Counted from the stretch's first letter, positions 34,805 through 44,160 are shown. The stretch is 64,000 nucleotides of DNA from Candidatus Hodarchaeota archaeon (GCA_016840025.1 JAEOTF010000069.1:1-64000); one strand, 5' to 3'. The notes: generated from the sequence alone by a model not told the origin. Program-made: numbers and translations.

Positions 34805-35380
34805 TTAGCCATTTGAAATACGATTCTTGATTGTCAAAATGAAGTAAACTATGTATGCGATTATTATAGTCGAATATTCAATTATCACGATAAACCATTT
34901 AATAGATGAAGTATTGTAAAGCAATGGAATCAAGTAGCCAGAATAAGAATCAGAATTGGTATAAATCAATAATCCCCATAAATTCTCCAAAGCATCTGAT
35001 AAACGTGAAAGAATTGTTAGAATAATACCTAATATTGGGAGATATTCAAGCTTACCTTGATTCTCAAACTTGTGAATAAGTATCGAGTTAAGAGATACAA
35101 ATAACATAAAACCTGCAACGATAAAAACGTAATCCCAAACAGTGAGTCGGAAAGCAACGTCAGTATAATTTTCCCAAGCAATTAGGATCTTATCTACTTC
35201 TTTTCTTGATGTAGCTTCCTGAAGATCACTCGTCGTATAACCTGACTTTAATAATTCATTATTTGTTACGATAAAACCAAATAAAATGACAGAAGTATAA
35301 ATTATAAAACTAATAAGTGCTATTAGTCCATGAAATCGCACTGGTTGGTTAATTGCATAGCGTCGGATTAATTGAAACAT
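34805..35380 (-). CDS. Four-segment membrane protein upstream of heliorhodopsin
   Basis: A 191-residue protein with hydrophobic segments at about residues 17-38, 84-103, 115-137 and 161-183, the first loop being polar (NNELLKSGYTTSDLQEATSRKEVDKILIAWEN). Family not recognised. It directly precedes the heliorhodopsin gene on the same strand, about 65-105 bases away, with no terminator between. It may be a partner protein, which is inference from position only. Confidence 0.6.
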   Translation of the reverse strand: MFQLIRRYAINQPVRFHGLIALISFIIYTSVILFGFIVTNNELLKSGYTTSDLQEATSRKEVDKILIAWENYTDVAFRLTVWDYVFIVAGFMLFVSLNSILIHKFENQGKLEYLPILGIILTILSRLSDALENLWGLLIYTNSDSYSGYLIPLLYNTSSIKWFIVIIEYSTIIIAYIVYFILTIKNRISNG

Positions 35381-35479
35381 TTTATTCTTTCATTTCCCTA
35401 TAGTCATGGTTTTGGCGTGGAGATATTTACAAGTCAAAGAAAATTTTCCGAAAATATGGATAACAATTTCACTAAGATG

Positions 35480-35935
35480 TTATGGACATGGCTTTGGCTT
35501 TATCTCAGGTAGTGCATCCTTCATACGCTTACTGAAATTCCAAGAAAAGATTTTCACGGGAGAGAGTTCAATTGCTACCTCTTGATCGACCTGTGAGAGT
35601 AATGTTTTTGCTAAAGTTGATTCTTCAGAACCAAGGTAGCGGTTAATTAGAGCCCTTAGAGTCTCTTCTCCTTTATCTTCATTAATTTTAGCTTTAGCAT
35701 ATCCTCTCACACCACAATATGGAGGTAAATCTGAAGCAATCTCAAAAGCACATTTTTGATTATTCTCAATATAGCCAACAACTTTAGCATTGGCTTTAGT
35801 TGCACAGTATAATTTATTGTCTTTATAAACAAACCACAAAGATAGAACCATGGGCCAACCAGATTCAGTAACACATGTCAGTCTAATTGGAATCCGCACA
35901 TCTTCAAAATAATTTTTTATTTTGTCCGTAAGCAT
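35480..35935 (-). CDS. Pyridoxamine 5'-phosphate oxidase-like flavoprotein
   Basis: A 151-residue split-barrel protein: IRLTCVTESGWPMVLSLWFVYKDNKLYCATKANAKVVGYIENNQKCAFEI is the FMN- or F420-binding core of the PPOX/FDOR superfamily. Short members in archaea include F420-dependent and heme-binding types; cofactor cannot be told. An exact GGTGATC ribosome-binding site precedes the ATG. Confidence 0.82.
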   Translation of the reverse strand: MLTDKIKNYFEDVRIPIRLTCVTESGWPMVLSLWFVYKDNKLYCATKANAKVVGYIENNQKCAFEIASDLPPYCGVRGYAKAKINEDKGEETLRALINRYLGSEESTLAKTLLSQVDQEVAIELSPVKIFSWNFSKRMKDALPEIKPKPCP

Positions 35936-35944
35936 TTGATCACC

Positions 35945-36160
35945 TTAATTTTCATTTCTAAGTGCTTTTCGATCGATTTTACCTATACCTGTTTTTGGTA
36001 ATTCTTTTTTAAAAGCAATCTGTCGAGGTACTTTATATTTTGCGATTTTTCCTTCTATTTTATCTTTAATATCGTTTTCAGTTAAATTTTTATCTTCTTT
36101 AAGGACAATAAATGCCTTGGGAATTTCGCCACGGTATTCATCAGGACTCAAACTATCCAT
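35945..36160 (-). pseudogene. C-terminal remnant of an acyl-CoA synthetase (AMP-binding)
   Basis: The 71 codons match only the last domain of AMP-forming acyl-CoA synthetases: DEYRGEIPKAFIVLKE, then YKVPRQIAFKKELPKTGIGKIDRKALR with the catalytic PKTGIGKIDRK lysine. A complete enzyme is about 500 residues; the 1 kb upstream has no adenylate-forming core. It is therefore a truncated remnant, though it could still be translated from its ATG. Confidence 0.8.
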
Positions 36161-36227
36161 TGTTTTGTGAAATTTGAAAGGACGAACATCACGTAAATCC
36201 TTTTGACATCTGGGATTAGGGGTAGTA

Positions 36228-36310
36228 AGTGCAAAACTATGGGTATTAAAATAACTATTACTTGAATAGTTTTTGGGAAAAGAATGTGTTCCAGTGCAAA
36301 ACTATGGGTA
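36228..36310. repeat. 18-bp direct repeat with hairpin between copies
   Basis: AGTGCAAAACTATGGGTA occurs at 36228-36245 and 36293-36310. Between them AACTATT (36253-36259) and AATAGTT (36265-36271) form a hairpin followed by T4. The region lies between the synthetase remnant and a secreted-protein gene, and may mark the deletion or insertion that broke the synthetase. Confidence 0.5.
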
Positions 36311-36373
36311 CTGTAACAGTGTAGGGTGTTGCAACCGTCTCAAATAACTTCATATAACTACATATATCTTTCT

Positions 36374-37048
36374 CTAAGTGCATTTTGGTTTCTTTTTACC
36401 GATTCGACTTACTCCAATTAAGATAGTGAGAAAGATTAATGGAGTGACTATCCAAAGATCTCCTTCAGAGACTGTGTCATTAATAACTAGCTCAGGAGCC
36501 ATCCCAGACTCACGCATTGTAATATTTGCATGCCTTCCTCCAACTATATTATGATTAAAGAAAACTCCGTAGTTCTGACTAGGATTATCGACCCAAAAAG
36601 ATGCAAGATCAATTATATCAAACTCATACCAATAGAAAGTAGACGAGCTAGCACCTTGAGAGTCTTCATATGTTGCATTATAAGATGGTTGATTTTCCCA
36701 TGTAACAGTCATTTCTTCCCAATCTTCATAGATTCTATGAACCGTTATGGTATAGCTGGTGGATCCATAATACCAATCAGCTTGTTGAATCCTTAATGTG
36801 GCTTGACCTACTTGAGTAATCCCTGTTAAATCAAATTTAATTAAAAGGCAATATTTATAGCCTCCTCCATTGACTCCTAAATAACTAAATTCCTCAGAAC
36901 CATAGTTTGTGCCTGTATAGAGAGGGGGGTTTAGGTTATATGCAAAAATTTTACTATCTTCACTTGCATATAGAGTTGTAATAGCACGGGATGCTTGTGC
37001 AGAGTTCACAGACAAAAAAACTACAATGATTAGGATTAAATTGCTCAT
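36374..37048 (-). CDS. Secreted, C-terminally anchored DNRLRE-domain protein
   Basis: From the ATG at 37048 the protein has a signal peptide (SNLILIIVVFLSVNSAQA), then a DNRLRE/CBM-like beta domain (ASEDSKIFAYNLNPP, YGSEEFSYLGV, KYCLLIKFDLTGITQVGQATLRIQQ, WEEMTVTWENQPS), and a C-terminal membrane helix (LWIVTPLIFLTILIGV) followed by GKKKPK. The open frame extends to 37138 but lacks a signal there. It is a cell-surface protein, probably carbohydrate-binding or adhesive. Three or four genes in this region share the signal, ectodomain and basic-tail layout. Confidence 0.82.
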   Translation of the reverse strand: MSNLILIIVVFLSVNSAQASRAITTLYASEDSKIFAYNLNPPLYTGTNYGSEEFSYLGVNGGGYKYCLLIKFDLTGITQVGQATLRIQQADWYYGSTSYTITVHRIYEDWEEMTVTWENQPSYNATYEDSQGASSSTFYWYEFDIIDLASFWVDNPSQNYGVFFNHNIVGGRHANITMRESGMAPELVINDTVSEGDLWIVTPLIFLTILIGVSRIGKKKPKCT

Positions 37049-37218
37049 TTTCTGGAAATTAAGGTGGGATTTCAAGGTTAAACACTCCAAATTCTCTTTA
37101 CCGTTCTTTTCATCATAGTCAAATATTAACACTTGCAATAACCGATGTAGTAGGTGTACTTGTAGATTGTAAAGGAATTGAAGTATTTATTATTACGTGT
37201 TTCGATTTAAAATTAGTT

Positions 37219-37803
37219 TTATGGCGCTAATAGGAATATAAAGTCATTGACGAATTTTTTGATCTGATCCCAATCCCGAAAATCATTTTTTCCTTCGTAA
37301 TTAATAGTATCTTCCTTTCCTTGTTTTTTTGCTTCTTCTCTATAACCTACTTTTGCCATTTTTTTCTCGAGAAAACCCATTCGGGAGTCCTTTGAGAAGT
37401 CCATAATCCCGCCAAATGCATCAGTTAATACTGGTTCGAGGCCTAATTTCTCAAAAGTTTTGTCAAGATAATCTTTCCGAGCTTTAGGTATTTCGGCTGG
37501 ATCTGCTGCTGTAGCACAACATACAAAAGCGCCGAGTTTAATTTTTTCGTTCTTAATGTTCTCTCTATTCTTTTTCAGAAAATTGAGCGGTTCTTTTGTC
37601 CATCTTCCTATTTTAATACTCGAGCCTACTATCAATCCGTCATATACATCAATTGGTGGCCATTTTTTTGATTTTACTTTCTTAAGATCAATTATATCTG
37701 TCTTTAATCCATTCTCATTAAGAATCTTAGCTATTTCTTGAGAAACTTCCTCAGTACTACCAAAACGTGTTCCGTAAACGATCAATACTTTCTTCTCGTT
37801 CAT
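37219..37803 (-). CDS. Flavodoxin-domain protein (HemG-like)
   Basis: A 194-residue flavoprotein. The FMN phosphate loop YGTRFGSTEEVSQEIA, then YDGLIVGSSIKIGRWTKEPLNFLKKN and FVCCATAADPAEIPKARKDYL match the Flavodoxin_5 group that includes protoporphyrinogen oxidase HemG, but archaeal members have no fixed role. Sits 86 bases from a second flavoprotein gene on the same strand. Confidence 0.85.
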   Translation of the reverse strand: MNEKKVLIVYGTRFGSTEEVSQEIAKILNENGLKTDIIDLKKVKSKKWPPIDVYDGLIVGSSIKIGRWTKEPLNFLKKNRENIKNEKIKLGAFVCCATAADPAEIPKARKDYLDKTFEKLGLEPVLTDAFGGIMDFSKDSRMGFLEKKMAKVGYREEAKKQGKEDTINYEGKNDFRDWDQIKKFVNDFIFLLAP

Positions 37804-37889
37804 TATTAGTCCCAGAACACATTAGAAGGCATTAGTTTTTAATTTATGCTAGAAAAAGTGTTAAAGAGTTACTAGCTTCTTAGTACTTT

Positions 37890-38465
37890 TTAACTAAGGC
37901 TTTGACCTACTTCAAAAGCTTGAAGCATTACGCCTTCCTTTTTGTCAACAGTATCTTCTTCAGTTAGTCCTACTTTAGGAACAACTAATCTGTCAATGAC
38001 AGGTATTTCTAAAACTTTCATTACTACATTAATGGGCTCAATGGTCTCTTGGAACAATTCAGTGCACCCTTGTACGATAATGACGGCTTTCTTGCCGCTT
38101 GGCACACGGGATCGCATAGTTACTTGTCCTTGATCATCCACCTCGTAAATCAACTGGCTTGTACAAAAACGATCTAGCCAATTCTTCATATAGCCTGTAA
38201 CTGATCGGTTGAAGGAAGGTGTTGCAACGATTAATACATCCGCTTCAAAAAGCTGTTGGAGATGTTCTTGGAAGCCATCATCAATTGGACAGACACCTGT
38301 TTCATAACAGGATCCACACCAATTACAGTAATCCAAGTGGAGATCTATTAGATGAATAATCTCGCATAGATGGTTGTTTTCACTGGTTCCACGGAATATT
38401 TCACTAATTAACTTGTAAGTATTCCCGTTCTTGTGAGGACTCCCGTTAATCGCTAATACCTTCAT
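37890..38465 (-). CDS. NAD(P)H-dependent flavoprotein / iron-sulfur flavoprotein
   Basis: A 191-residue flavodoxin-like protein starting MKVLAINGSPHKNGNTY (FMN loop). A compact cysteine cluster (CNWCGSCYETGVC) resembles archaeal Isf iron-sulfur flavoproteins. VATPSFNRSVTGYMKNWLDRF is the usual flavin contact. The ATG at 38465 is preferred to that at 38474. Probably an electron-transfer or quinone/nitro-reducing enzyme. Confidence 0.85.
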   Translation of the reverse strand: MKVLAINGSPHKNGNTYKLISEIFRGTSENNHLCEIIHLIDLHLDYCNWCGSCYETGVCPIDDGFQEHLQQLFEADVLIVATPSFNRSVTGYMKNWLDRFCTSQLIYEVDDQGQVTMRSRVPSGKKAVIIVQGCTELFQETIEPINVVMKVLEIPVIDRLVVPKVGLTEEDTVDKKEGVMLQAFEVGQSLS

Positions 38466-38493
38466 TTGAATCATCCTTCATTTTTCCATTCAA

Positions 38494-39993
38494 TTATATA
38501 TTTGCTGTATTTTCAATCATCCACCTTTTTAAATGCCATAATGCCATCACATCATCCATATTATAACTGAGAATCCCATTTAAATCATTTTTATCCCGTT
38601 GTTCGTTGTTTAAATATTCTAAATACTGTACTATAGCATCTCGTCCACTCATATCCTGCATTCTCCATTGAAAACCGACATACTGGGCCAGTGATTTAAG
38701 TGAACGGGAAGGTAAGGGAACTATGAGGCATTCCTTCATCACTGATCGTAAATCTACCAACCGCGATAAGATTTTGTTAGCATAAGTCTCCAAACCGTAA
38801 TTTTCAGCATGTTTTCTTATCTGTGACCGTTCATATGACCCCCAATGATAAATTGACACTTCAGGGATGGATTCGAGGAATTTAAGAAAGTCAAGCAAGA
38901 CTTTCTTACATTCTTCAGCATCATACGGATTATAAATTACAAAACTGTGATAGATTGCGTCCTTTTCATCGACAACTAAAGCACCATATAAAAAATCAAT
39001 AGGTTGTAATTTTTCAGGTGTTAAAGTTGGATCTAGACCTTCTAAATCAATGTATATTTCAGGTGGGTGAAAAGGTAGATCTATTGGTTTAATGCAAATC
39101 GTTTCCTCTTGATTAAGTGCTTTGGCCCAATGACGTATTGAAGAAGCCTTTTTTTGTCCAATTCCCTTAACTTGAGTCAATTCACTTATATCTGACCCAT
39201 TGATTTTTTCTATTGAATCAAAACCATTTTTAATTAGTCCATCACGAATTTTCTCACCAATATCTGGGATTATAGTAAGATCATGGGTTTTAAGGGCTTC
39301 TTTATCGCTAAAACGGGTCCATGGAAAGAGATCGAGACCATAAACTGGTCGTGGGATATGTTGTTGCTCCCAAATTGTCCTAATTTCATCCAAAACCTGA
39401 TCTAATTGTGGTGAATAGGTATTATAGTCATAGCTTGTTTCCTGCCCTTCTCCATTAATTAAAAAAAACTTGGGAGGGATATATTGTTGAATATGGCCAA
39501 TTAAACGATTATAAAATGCTGCTTGCAAAATATGAGGTTTTTTAATATGCTTCGCGAGCTTAATCTCTATTATTTCATAGTGGTGGTTTCCAAAAATTGA
39601 AGCATGGGCATCATTTCTACGTAAAACGTCAATAAATCCTTCGAACTTCAACGTGCCATAATACATAGGGAAATTCGCAAAACTATTAGCCCCTTTCATC
39701 ATTCCAGCAATCGCGAAACCGAATGCTTCAACTGGATCCTCGAATTGGTTGGAATATGCTCTTGGAAAAACAGAGGCCACAATTTCTTCTTCGTGAGAGT
39801 TTCCTTTTTCCGCAAGGAGAGAAAGATAACGGTTTTCAGGATCCTTTTCTTCGTCAGATACAAATTTATTACAGTAAGTAATGAAAGGGGACTTTACATG
39901 ATCTCTAATTATTGAACCTGTGATTTTTTCATCCTGTAATCCATCTATACACCTTTCGATGATTGCACTCGATTTTTCATTTAAATAGCTCAA
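38494..39993 (-). CDS. TM0106-type RecB-like nuclease with HhH and RNase H-like domains
   Basis: A 499-residue protein. The N-terminal half is a RecB/Cas4-like PD-(D/E)xK nuclease (FEGFIDVLRRNDA, YEIIEIKLAKHIKKPHILQAAFY, giving D...EIK and Q). A helix-hairpin-helix follows (ELTQVKGIGQKKASSIRHWA). The C-terminal half is an RNase H-like DEDD exonuclease (EIYIDLEG, YHWGSYERSQI, YNMDDVMAL). It should process DNA or RNA ends. Start TTG at 39993 with AAAGGAT before it. The following gap 39994-40507 is AT-rich with no gene seen. Confidence 0.85.
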   Translation of the reverse strand: MSYLNEKSSAIIERCIDGLQDEKITGSIIRDHVKSPFITYCNKFVSDEEKDPENRYLSLLAEKGNSHEEEIVASVFPRAYSNQFEDPVEAFGFAIAGMMKGANSFANFPMYYGTLKFEGFIDVLRRNDAHASIFGNHHYEIIEIKLAKHIKKPHILQAAFYNRLIGHIQQYIPPKFFLINGEGQETSYDYNTYSPQLDQVLDEIRTIWEQQHIPRPVYGLDLFPWTRFSDKEALKTHDLTIIPDIGEKIRDGLIKNGFDSIEKINGSDISELTQVKGIGQKKASSIRHWAKALNQEETICIKPIDLPFHPPEIYIDLEGLDPTLTPEKLQPIDFLYGALVVDEKDAIYHSFVIYNPYDAEECKKVLLDFLKFLESIPEVSIYHWGSYERSQIRKHAENYGLETYANKILSRLVDLRSVMKECLIVPLPSRSLKSLAQYVGFQWRMQDMSGRDAIVQYLEYLNNEQRDKNDLNGILSYNMDDVMALWHLKRWMIENTANI

Positions 39994-40534
39994 ATCCTTT
40001 TTTCCATCCTAAAATCTGCTTAGAAAGGTTTTGGAAAAATGCCTGATACTTTTCTCAGTTATTAATAAGAATGATTCCTTTTTGTGTAATAGGACACTTC
40101 TCCTAATAAAATTATAGTCCTAAATAAAAAAATTTCCTAAAATATTGGTTTTCCATATTTTTTGGCTATCCAAAATGATAGAAATATTATAGAAGCTAAG
40201 AAAAATATGTTATATTATCCTTATTTGGTGTTATGTTTTATAAATTGTCTTATCAAATTAATTTTCTGATCAATACTGTTGCTTGCCTTAGTAAGAAATA
40301 TGGTAAAACGCATTTTTTTAAGCTCTAAAACCAATCCTAGATTTTTTCTTCCTTTTAATAGAATTTAAGAACTGATCAGAGCAATTGATCAAGAAGCCAT
40401 TAGCTCTTCATGATGTACTCAACCTGTCCAGCGGAGAAAGGCAAGTTTAGGGACTTAAAAAATTGTATGAGGACAATATACCAGGCAAAGAATGAACAGA
40501 ATTAACTTTGTTTCCTTTGTTGAAGGCAAAATAC

Positions 40535-41173
40535 ATGCTTACAGATAAATTGATCGTTGCAACCCCTCATACGGAAGAAGAACAACTTGTTCAAGAACTG
40601 ATGCAAAATTACTCTATTGAAGATCTTCCTTCACTTAAAATGACACAAGAACAAAGACAGGCAATTATGTTATGCATTCCTCATCCTCATACGGTAGCCC
40701 TAAATGAAAAAGAATTTGCCCTCCGCTTTTGGACTGCAATAAAAAAATTCCAAGAACAACATTCTAAAGAGAGTATAACCCATAGAATTGCCGCTTTAGC
40801 AAGATATTGTTGTGAACAAGCAGGTATTAATCCTAAAAGTTTTCCTGGATATGATTGGTATATAGGAGGAGCGCTAGCACAAGGATATGCCACCTTAAAT
40901 GGTACAATTGATATTTTATTACTCTTAGAAGAATATCCGGTGGATAGACATGGAAATGAGTGGGCAGGAGGTCTGTACATACGGAAAATGACAGGATATG
41001 CCAGAGAAATTGGACACGAATTCACTATTACCTTTTATAGCCTTCAATCCTTCCCTCCCCACCAAAAACATTTCTCATGGGGTGATCTCAGGCGACAACA
41101 ATGGTTACTAAAGACTGCATGGCAACAATACCAACAACAAATAGCTTTGACAAAGAAAGCCAAAATTCAGTAG
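40535..41173 (+). CDS. Unknown protein with a nucleotidyltransferase-like motif
   Basis: The 212-residue protein from the ATG at 40535 (an in-frame TTG lies at 40508) is unrecognised. GGALAQGYATLNGTIDILLLL resembles the GG...S-D-x-D strand of minimal nucleotidyltransferases, but only one acidic residue remains, so the match could be accidental or the enzyme inactive. The C-terminus is Gln-rich. Confidence 0.55.
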   Translation: MLTDKLIVATPHTEEEQLVQELMQNYSIEDLPSLKMTQEQRQAIMLCIPHPHTVALNEKEFALRFWTAIKKFQEQHSKESITHRIAALARYCCEQAGINPKSFPGYDWYIGGALAQGYATLNGTIDILLLLEEYPVDRHGNEWAGGLYIRKMTGYAREIGHEFTITFYSLQSFPPHQKHFSWGDLRRQQWLLKTAWQQYQQQIALTKKAKIQ

Positions 41174-41282
41174 AGCGGATGAATTATCAACGATACTGGA
41201 GCTCCCAAAGAAATATAATTAATCTGCTCCCAATATGAACTAATGCCTTGAAATACCACTAGATATTTCAGGGGGAAAACAG

Positions 41283-41963
41283 ATGAACAAAAAACTAACC
41301 TTATTACTTTTAGTACCGCTATTTATGATTACTGCGGCAACCGCAGTACCTAATGCTATTTTAGAACCACCTAATGGAGATTTCGAATCGTGGTCAACAG
41401 GTAGGCCTGTAAATTGGAGTTATAATGATCTTGAATTTTGGGTGAATGAAGAAAATACATATGTCCACGGCGATTCTTCGAGTGCAAATATTAATCTTAT
41501 ATCGGGCACCAGCACTGGCTCTTTTTTCAATGACTGGCAAACATCCGAAATAGTAGCAGGGAACACTTATACATTCTCTATTTGGATTTTAGATATAGAT
41601 CTAGAGGGAGTACCCCCATATTTTCATCCAACTGGGAAGTATGGTAATGCAACGCTAGAGATTGAATTAAGAGATGGTGCCAATTCTCAGGTTCTAGCTA
41701 GTGCTTCCTCTGCCACCTCTGTTACCCAGAATGATTGGCAAGAATTGACTTGTACTATCGGTTCTGCTCCAAGCGGTGTTGGGTATGTACATTTCTCAGT
41801 CTATTGCACAAAATGGACTGATGAAGCAATAATTTATGTAGATGACGCCTCTGTGAGCGGGATATTTGCCGATGAATTTGCTTTCACCAATCTAGTGTTC
41901 ATCGGCTCAATTTTAATAGTAGCCACCATTGTTTCTCTAATTTTCAAGAAGAAAAACCGATAA
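41283..41963 (+). CDS. Secreted CBM-like protein with C-terminal membrane anchor
   Basis: A 226-residue protein with signal peptide (KKLTLLLLVPLFMITAATAV), then one jelly-roll carbohydrate-binding-like domain (NGDFESWSTGRPVNWSY, IVAGNTYTFSIWILD, YVHFSVYCTKWTDEAIIYVDDASVSG) typical of CenC-type modules, then a membrane helix (LVFIGSILIVATIVSLIF) and KKKNR. Likely displayed on the cell surface. A GGGGGA site precedes the ATG. Confidence 0.82.
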   Translation: MNKKLTLLLLVPLFMITAATAVPNAILEPPNGDFESWSTGRPVNWSYNDLEFWVNEENTYVHGDSSSANINLISGTSTGSFFNDWQTSEIVAGNTYTFSIWILDIDLEGVPPYFHPTGKYGNATLEIELRDGANSQVLASASSATSVTQNDWQELTCTIGSAPSGVGYVHFSVYCTKWTDEAIIYVDDASVSGIFADEFAFTNLVFIGSILIVATIVSLIFKKKNR

Positions 41964-42064
41964 TAGGCAGCAAATATCTTAGCTTCTCCTCCCTAATTTT
42001 TTTCATCAGTTAACCATAATTCGTCGGAGAGTTCACTACATTTTAAGAAAGAGATTTGAATTCA

Positions 42065-43000
42065 ATGACGTTCTATGAAGAAACAAATCCAGCGGACATC
42101 CCTTTAGTTACTGTCAAGAAGCTACTTAGGAAACATTTTCCTACAATAGGCGATGAAGAAATAAGGTTCTTCTACCATGGGACATACAATGTTTTTGAAG
42201 TGAAGAATGAGTTCATTTTCCGCTTCCCCGATAGAGCATTTTATGGGGAGAAAGGATTTCAGTTGATTCAACGTGAACAGGAAGTACTTGAGCTACTTCG
42301 CCCTCATCTTCCCATAAAAATCCCTACATATCTATATTTCTCATCTGACCCTAAAAATCCCTACGTAGGTTATAAAAAAATTCGGGGACAATCCTTATCA
42401 CGCTGTTTTCACCGAGCAATAGAAGAACAAAAGATTGTTATTGCAAAAAAGATAGGTGAAATACTTTCAGCCCTTCATTCCCCAGAAGTTCTCCATTTAT
42501 TTGAAACAAAATGGAAAACAGACTTTACGCCAGAAACCTATCTGCAAAATTGGCAAGAATTTTTTATTCAAGTCCAAAAAAAGCTCTATCCTTTGTTTAC
42601 ACCAGCACAAAAAGAGTGGGTAGAACAATTATTTGATGACTTCTTAGGAGCAGATGAGAATTTCCAATTTGTTCCAAGAGTCGTGCACGGGGATTTTGAC
42701 ATAACCAATATTCTAGTCGATCCTGAGTCATTTCAAGTCACTGGGGTTATTGATTTCGAAGAGACAAACGTTTATGACCCCGCAGCTGACTTATTGTTTT
42801 TTGATGAGGGGCAATTCTTTCAAAACCAAGTCTTGAAAAGTTACAAGGGGATCAAAGATCCAACCCTCATGGAAAGGATGAAATTCCTAATGAATCGGTG
42901 TGGATTAATCTATATTAAGTGGGGATTAGAGCATGAAAGACCCCGTATGGTCGACGCAGGCTTTGAAATGTTGAAGAAGGCGATGACGACTAACTACTGA
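42065..43000 (+). CDS. APH-type phosphotransferase
   Basis: A 311-residue aminoglycoside/choline kinase-fold protein: an early FYHGTYNVFEV glycine loop, VVHGDFDITNILVD catalytic loop and VIDFEETNVYDPAADL metal-binding Asp. Substrate unknown; archaeal members more likely act on small alcohols or sugars than antibiotics. Start ATG at 42065; a TTG at 42056 is possible. Confidence 0.87.
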   Translation: MTFYEETNPADIPLVTVKKLLRKHFPTIGDEEIRFFYHGTYNVFEVKNEFIFRFPDRAFYGEKGFQLIQREQEVLELLRPHLPIKIPTYLYFSSDPKNPYVGYKKIRGQSLSRCFHRAIEEQKIVIAKKIGEILSALHSPEVLHLFETKWKTDFTPETYLQNWQEFFIQVQKKLYPLFTPAQKEWVEQLFDDFLGADENFQFVPRVVHGDFDITNILVDPESFQVTGVIDFEETNVYDPAADLLFFDEGQFFQNQVLKSYKGIKDPTLMERMKFLMNRCGLIYIKWGLEHERPRMVDAGFEMLKKAMTTNY

Positions 43001-43119
43001 GAAGTGGTAAGAATGCGTTTGTTTCGATAAAAAGAAAACGATATATTCTTACATTGTCTTTAAAGTCTTGATCTATAACTTCAGTCCCCATTATTTTAGT
43101 GAAATTCGACCTAAAAAAT

Positions 43120-43599
43120 CTATTTTCGTCGTAAATCTAACAGTTCTTTCTCTTTCCGCTTAGTAATATTCTTCATCTGTCTTAATTTTCTAGCAAACTG
43201 ATATAATTCTTTTGAAGTCAGATAACCTTTCTGATAAAGCGCTCCAAAATAATCTCCTAACTGAATTAAATTATTTCTGTCTGTTACTGCTTCTTCTAGC
43301 ATTTTATGATCTTCGGTGATGATTTGAAAGTCCTTTTTCTCACCATATTCTAATAGAGAAATATCTGCTTCATCAAATCCTAAAGAAGAATAATGATGAT
43401 AGGCAGTACCTAGGGAAGGTAGAACAGCGGCATAACGAAAAAAATCTTCTTCATTAGGATAACGATGTAGCAACTCCTCTTGAACCTCATATGTGATAAA
43501 AAAGTTGCCATGCTTAAGAATCTCTATAATCAAATCTTTCTCCCCAGTATCTCGAAAATATAAAAGCTTTGACCAAGAAAAGGTATCGATTCCGATCAT
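43120..43599 (-). CDS. PIN-domain toxin-like ribonuclease
   Basis: A 159-residue protein with PIN-type acidic residues: Asp5 (IGIDTFSW), a Glu in VQEELL, DEADISLLEYG, and IITEDHKML. It ends in a basic helix (KNITKRKEKELLDLRRK). Divergent from a RHH/UPF0175-like gene 53 bases away, a probable toxin-antitoxin pair. The cleavage target is not evident. Confidence 0.72.
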   Translation of the reverse strand: MIGIDTFSWSKLLYFRDTGEKDLIIEILKHGNFFITYEVQEELLHRYPNEEDFFRYAAVLPSLGTAYHHYSSLGFDEADISLLEYGEKKDFQIITEDHKMLEEAVTDRNNLIQLGDYFGALYQKGYLTSKELYQFARKLRQMKNITKRKEKELLDLRRK

Positions 43600-43652
43600 A
43601 ATGAAAAATCCTAACTAAAGTTTTATAAGAATAAGGTTTGGAAAATTAGGTT

Positions 43653-44033
43653 ATGGGACAAATCAGTTTCAAGTTACCAGAAGAAGAAATGGAATTCCTT
43701 CGTTGGATGGCAAAACAATCTGCACAGCCTGTAAGTAGTATCTATCGAAATGTAACATTAGAAGCTTTCCGGGAATGGAAAATCCAAGCACTATTAAAAG
43801 AATACCAAAAAGGAACTATCGGTTTAAAGGAACTTTGTCGCATTGGTAATTTTTCTTTCCGAGAATGTTCACTGCTCCTCGAAAAAAACAATATAGAACC
43901 ACCAATAACCGCGTTGATGGACTTGAAAAGTGCATTACAACGTGATAGGCTTACAGTGCAGCAGATGTTTAAAGATGGTAAGGTACCAAGACGACAAACT
44001 ATAGAAAAATCTGAATCATTGAATTCTATATAG
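43653..44033 (+). CDS. RHH / UPF0175-like putative antitoxin
   Basis: A 126-residue protein. The N-terminus (ISFKLPEEEMEFLRWMAKQSAQPVSSIYRNVTLEAFREW) looks like a ribbon-helix-helix DNA-binding domain. The middle (EYQKGTIGLKELCRIGNFSFRECSLLLEKNNIEPP) matches the UPF0175 helix-turn-helix found in antitoxins of PIN toxins. It is divergent from the PIN gene rather than upstream of it in one operon, unlike most known pairs. CCTAA/TTAGG arms (43610-43614, 43646-43650) lie in the shared promoter region. Confidence 0.65.
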   Translation: MGQISFKLPEEEMEFLRWMAKQSAQPVSSIYRNVTLEAFREWKIQALLKEYQKGTIGLKELCRIGNFSFRECSLLLEKNNIEPPITALMDLKSALQRDRLTVQQMFKDGKVPRRQTIEKSESLNSI

Positions 44034-44160
44034 TACCACTTGCTGTTTTTCTTCGAAACGGATCTGTACTCTGATTGAACGTAGAAATCTATGAAGAGGT
44101 TCAAAAATTCTTAGGCTCGTGGGAAGTTCCGTCCTATAGAATGGACAGTACAGCGATTGC

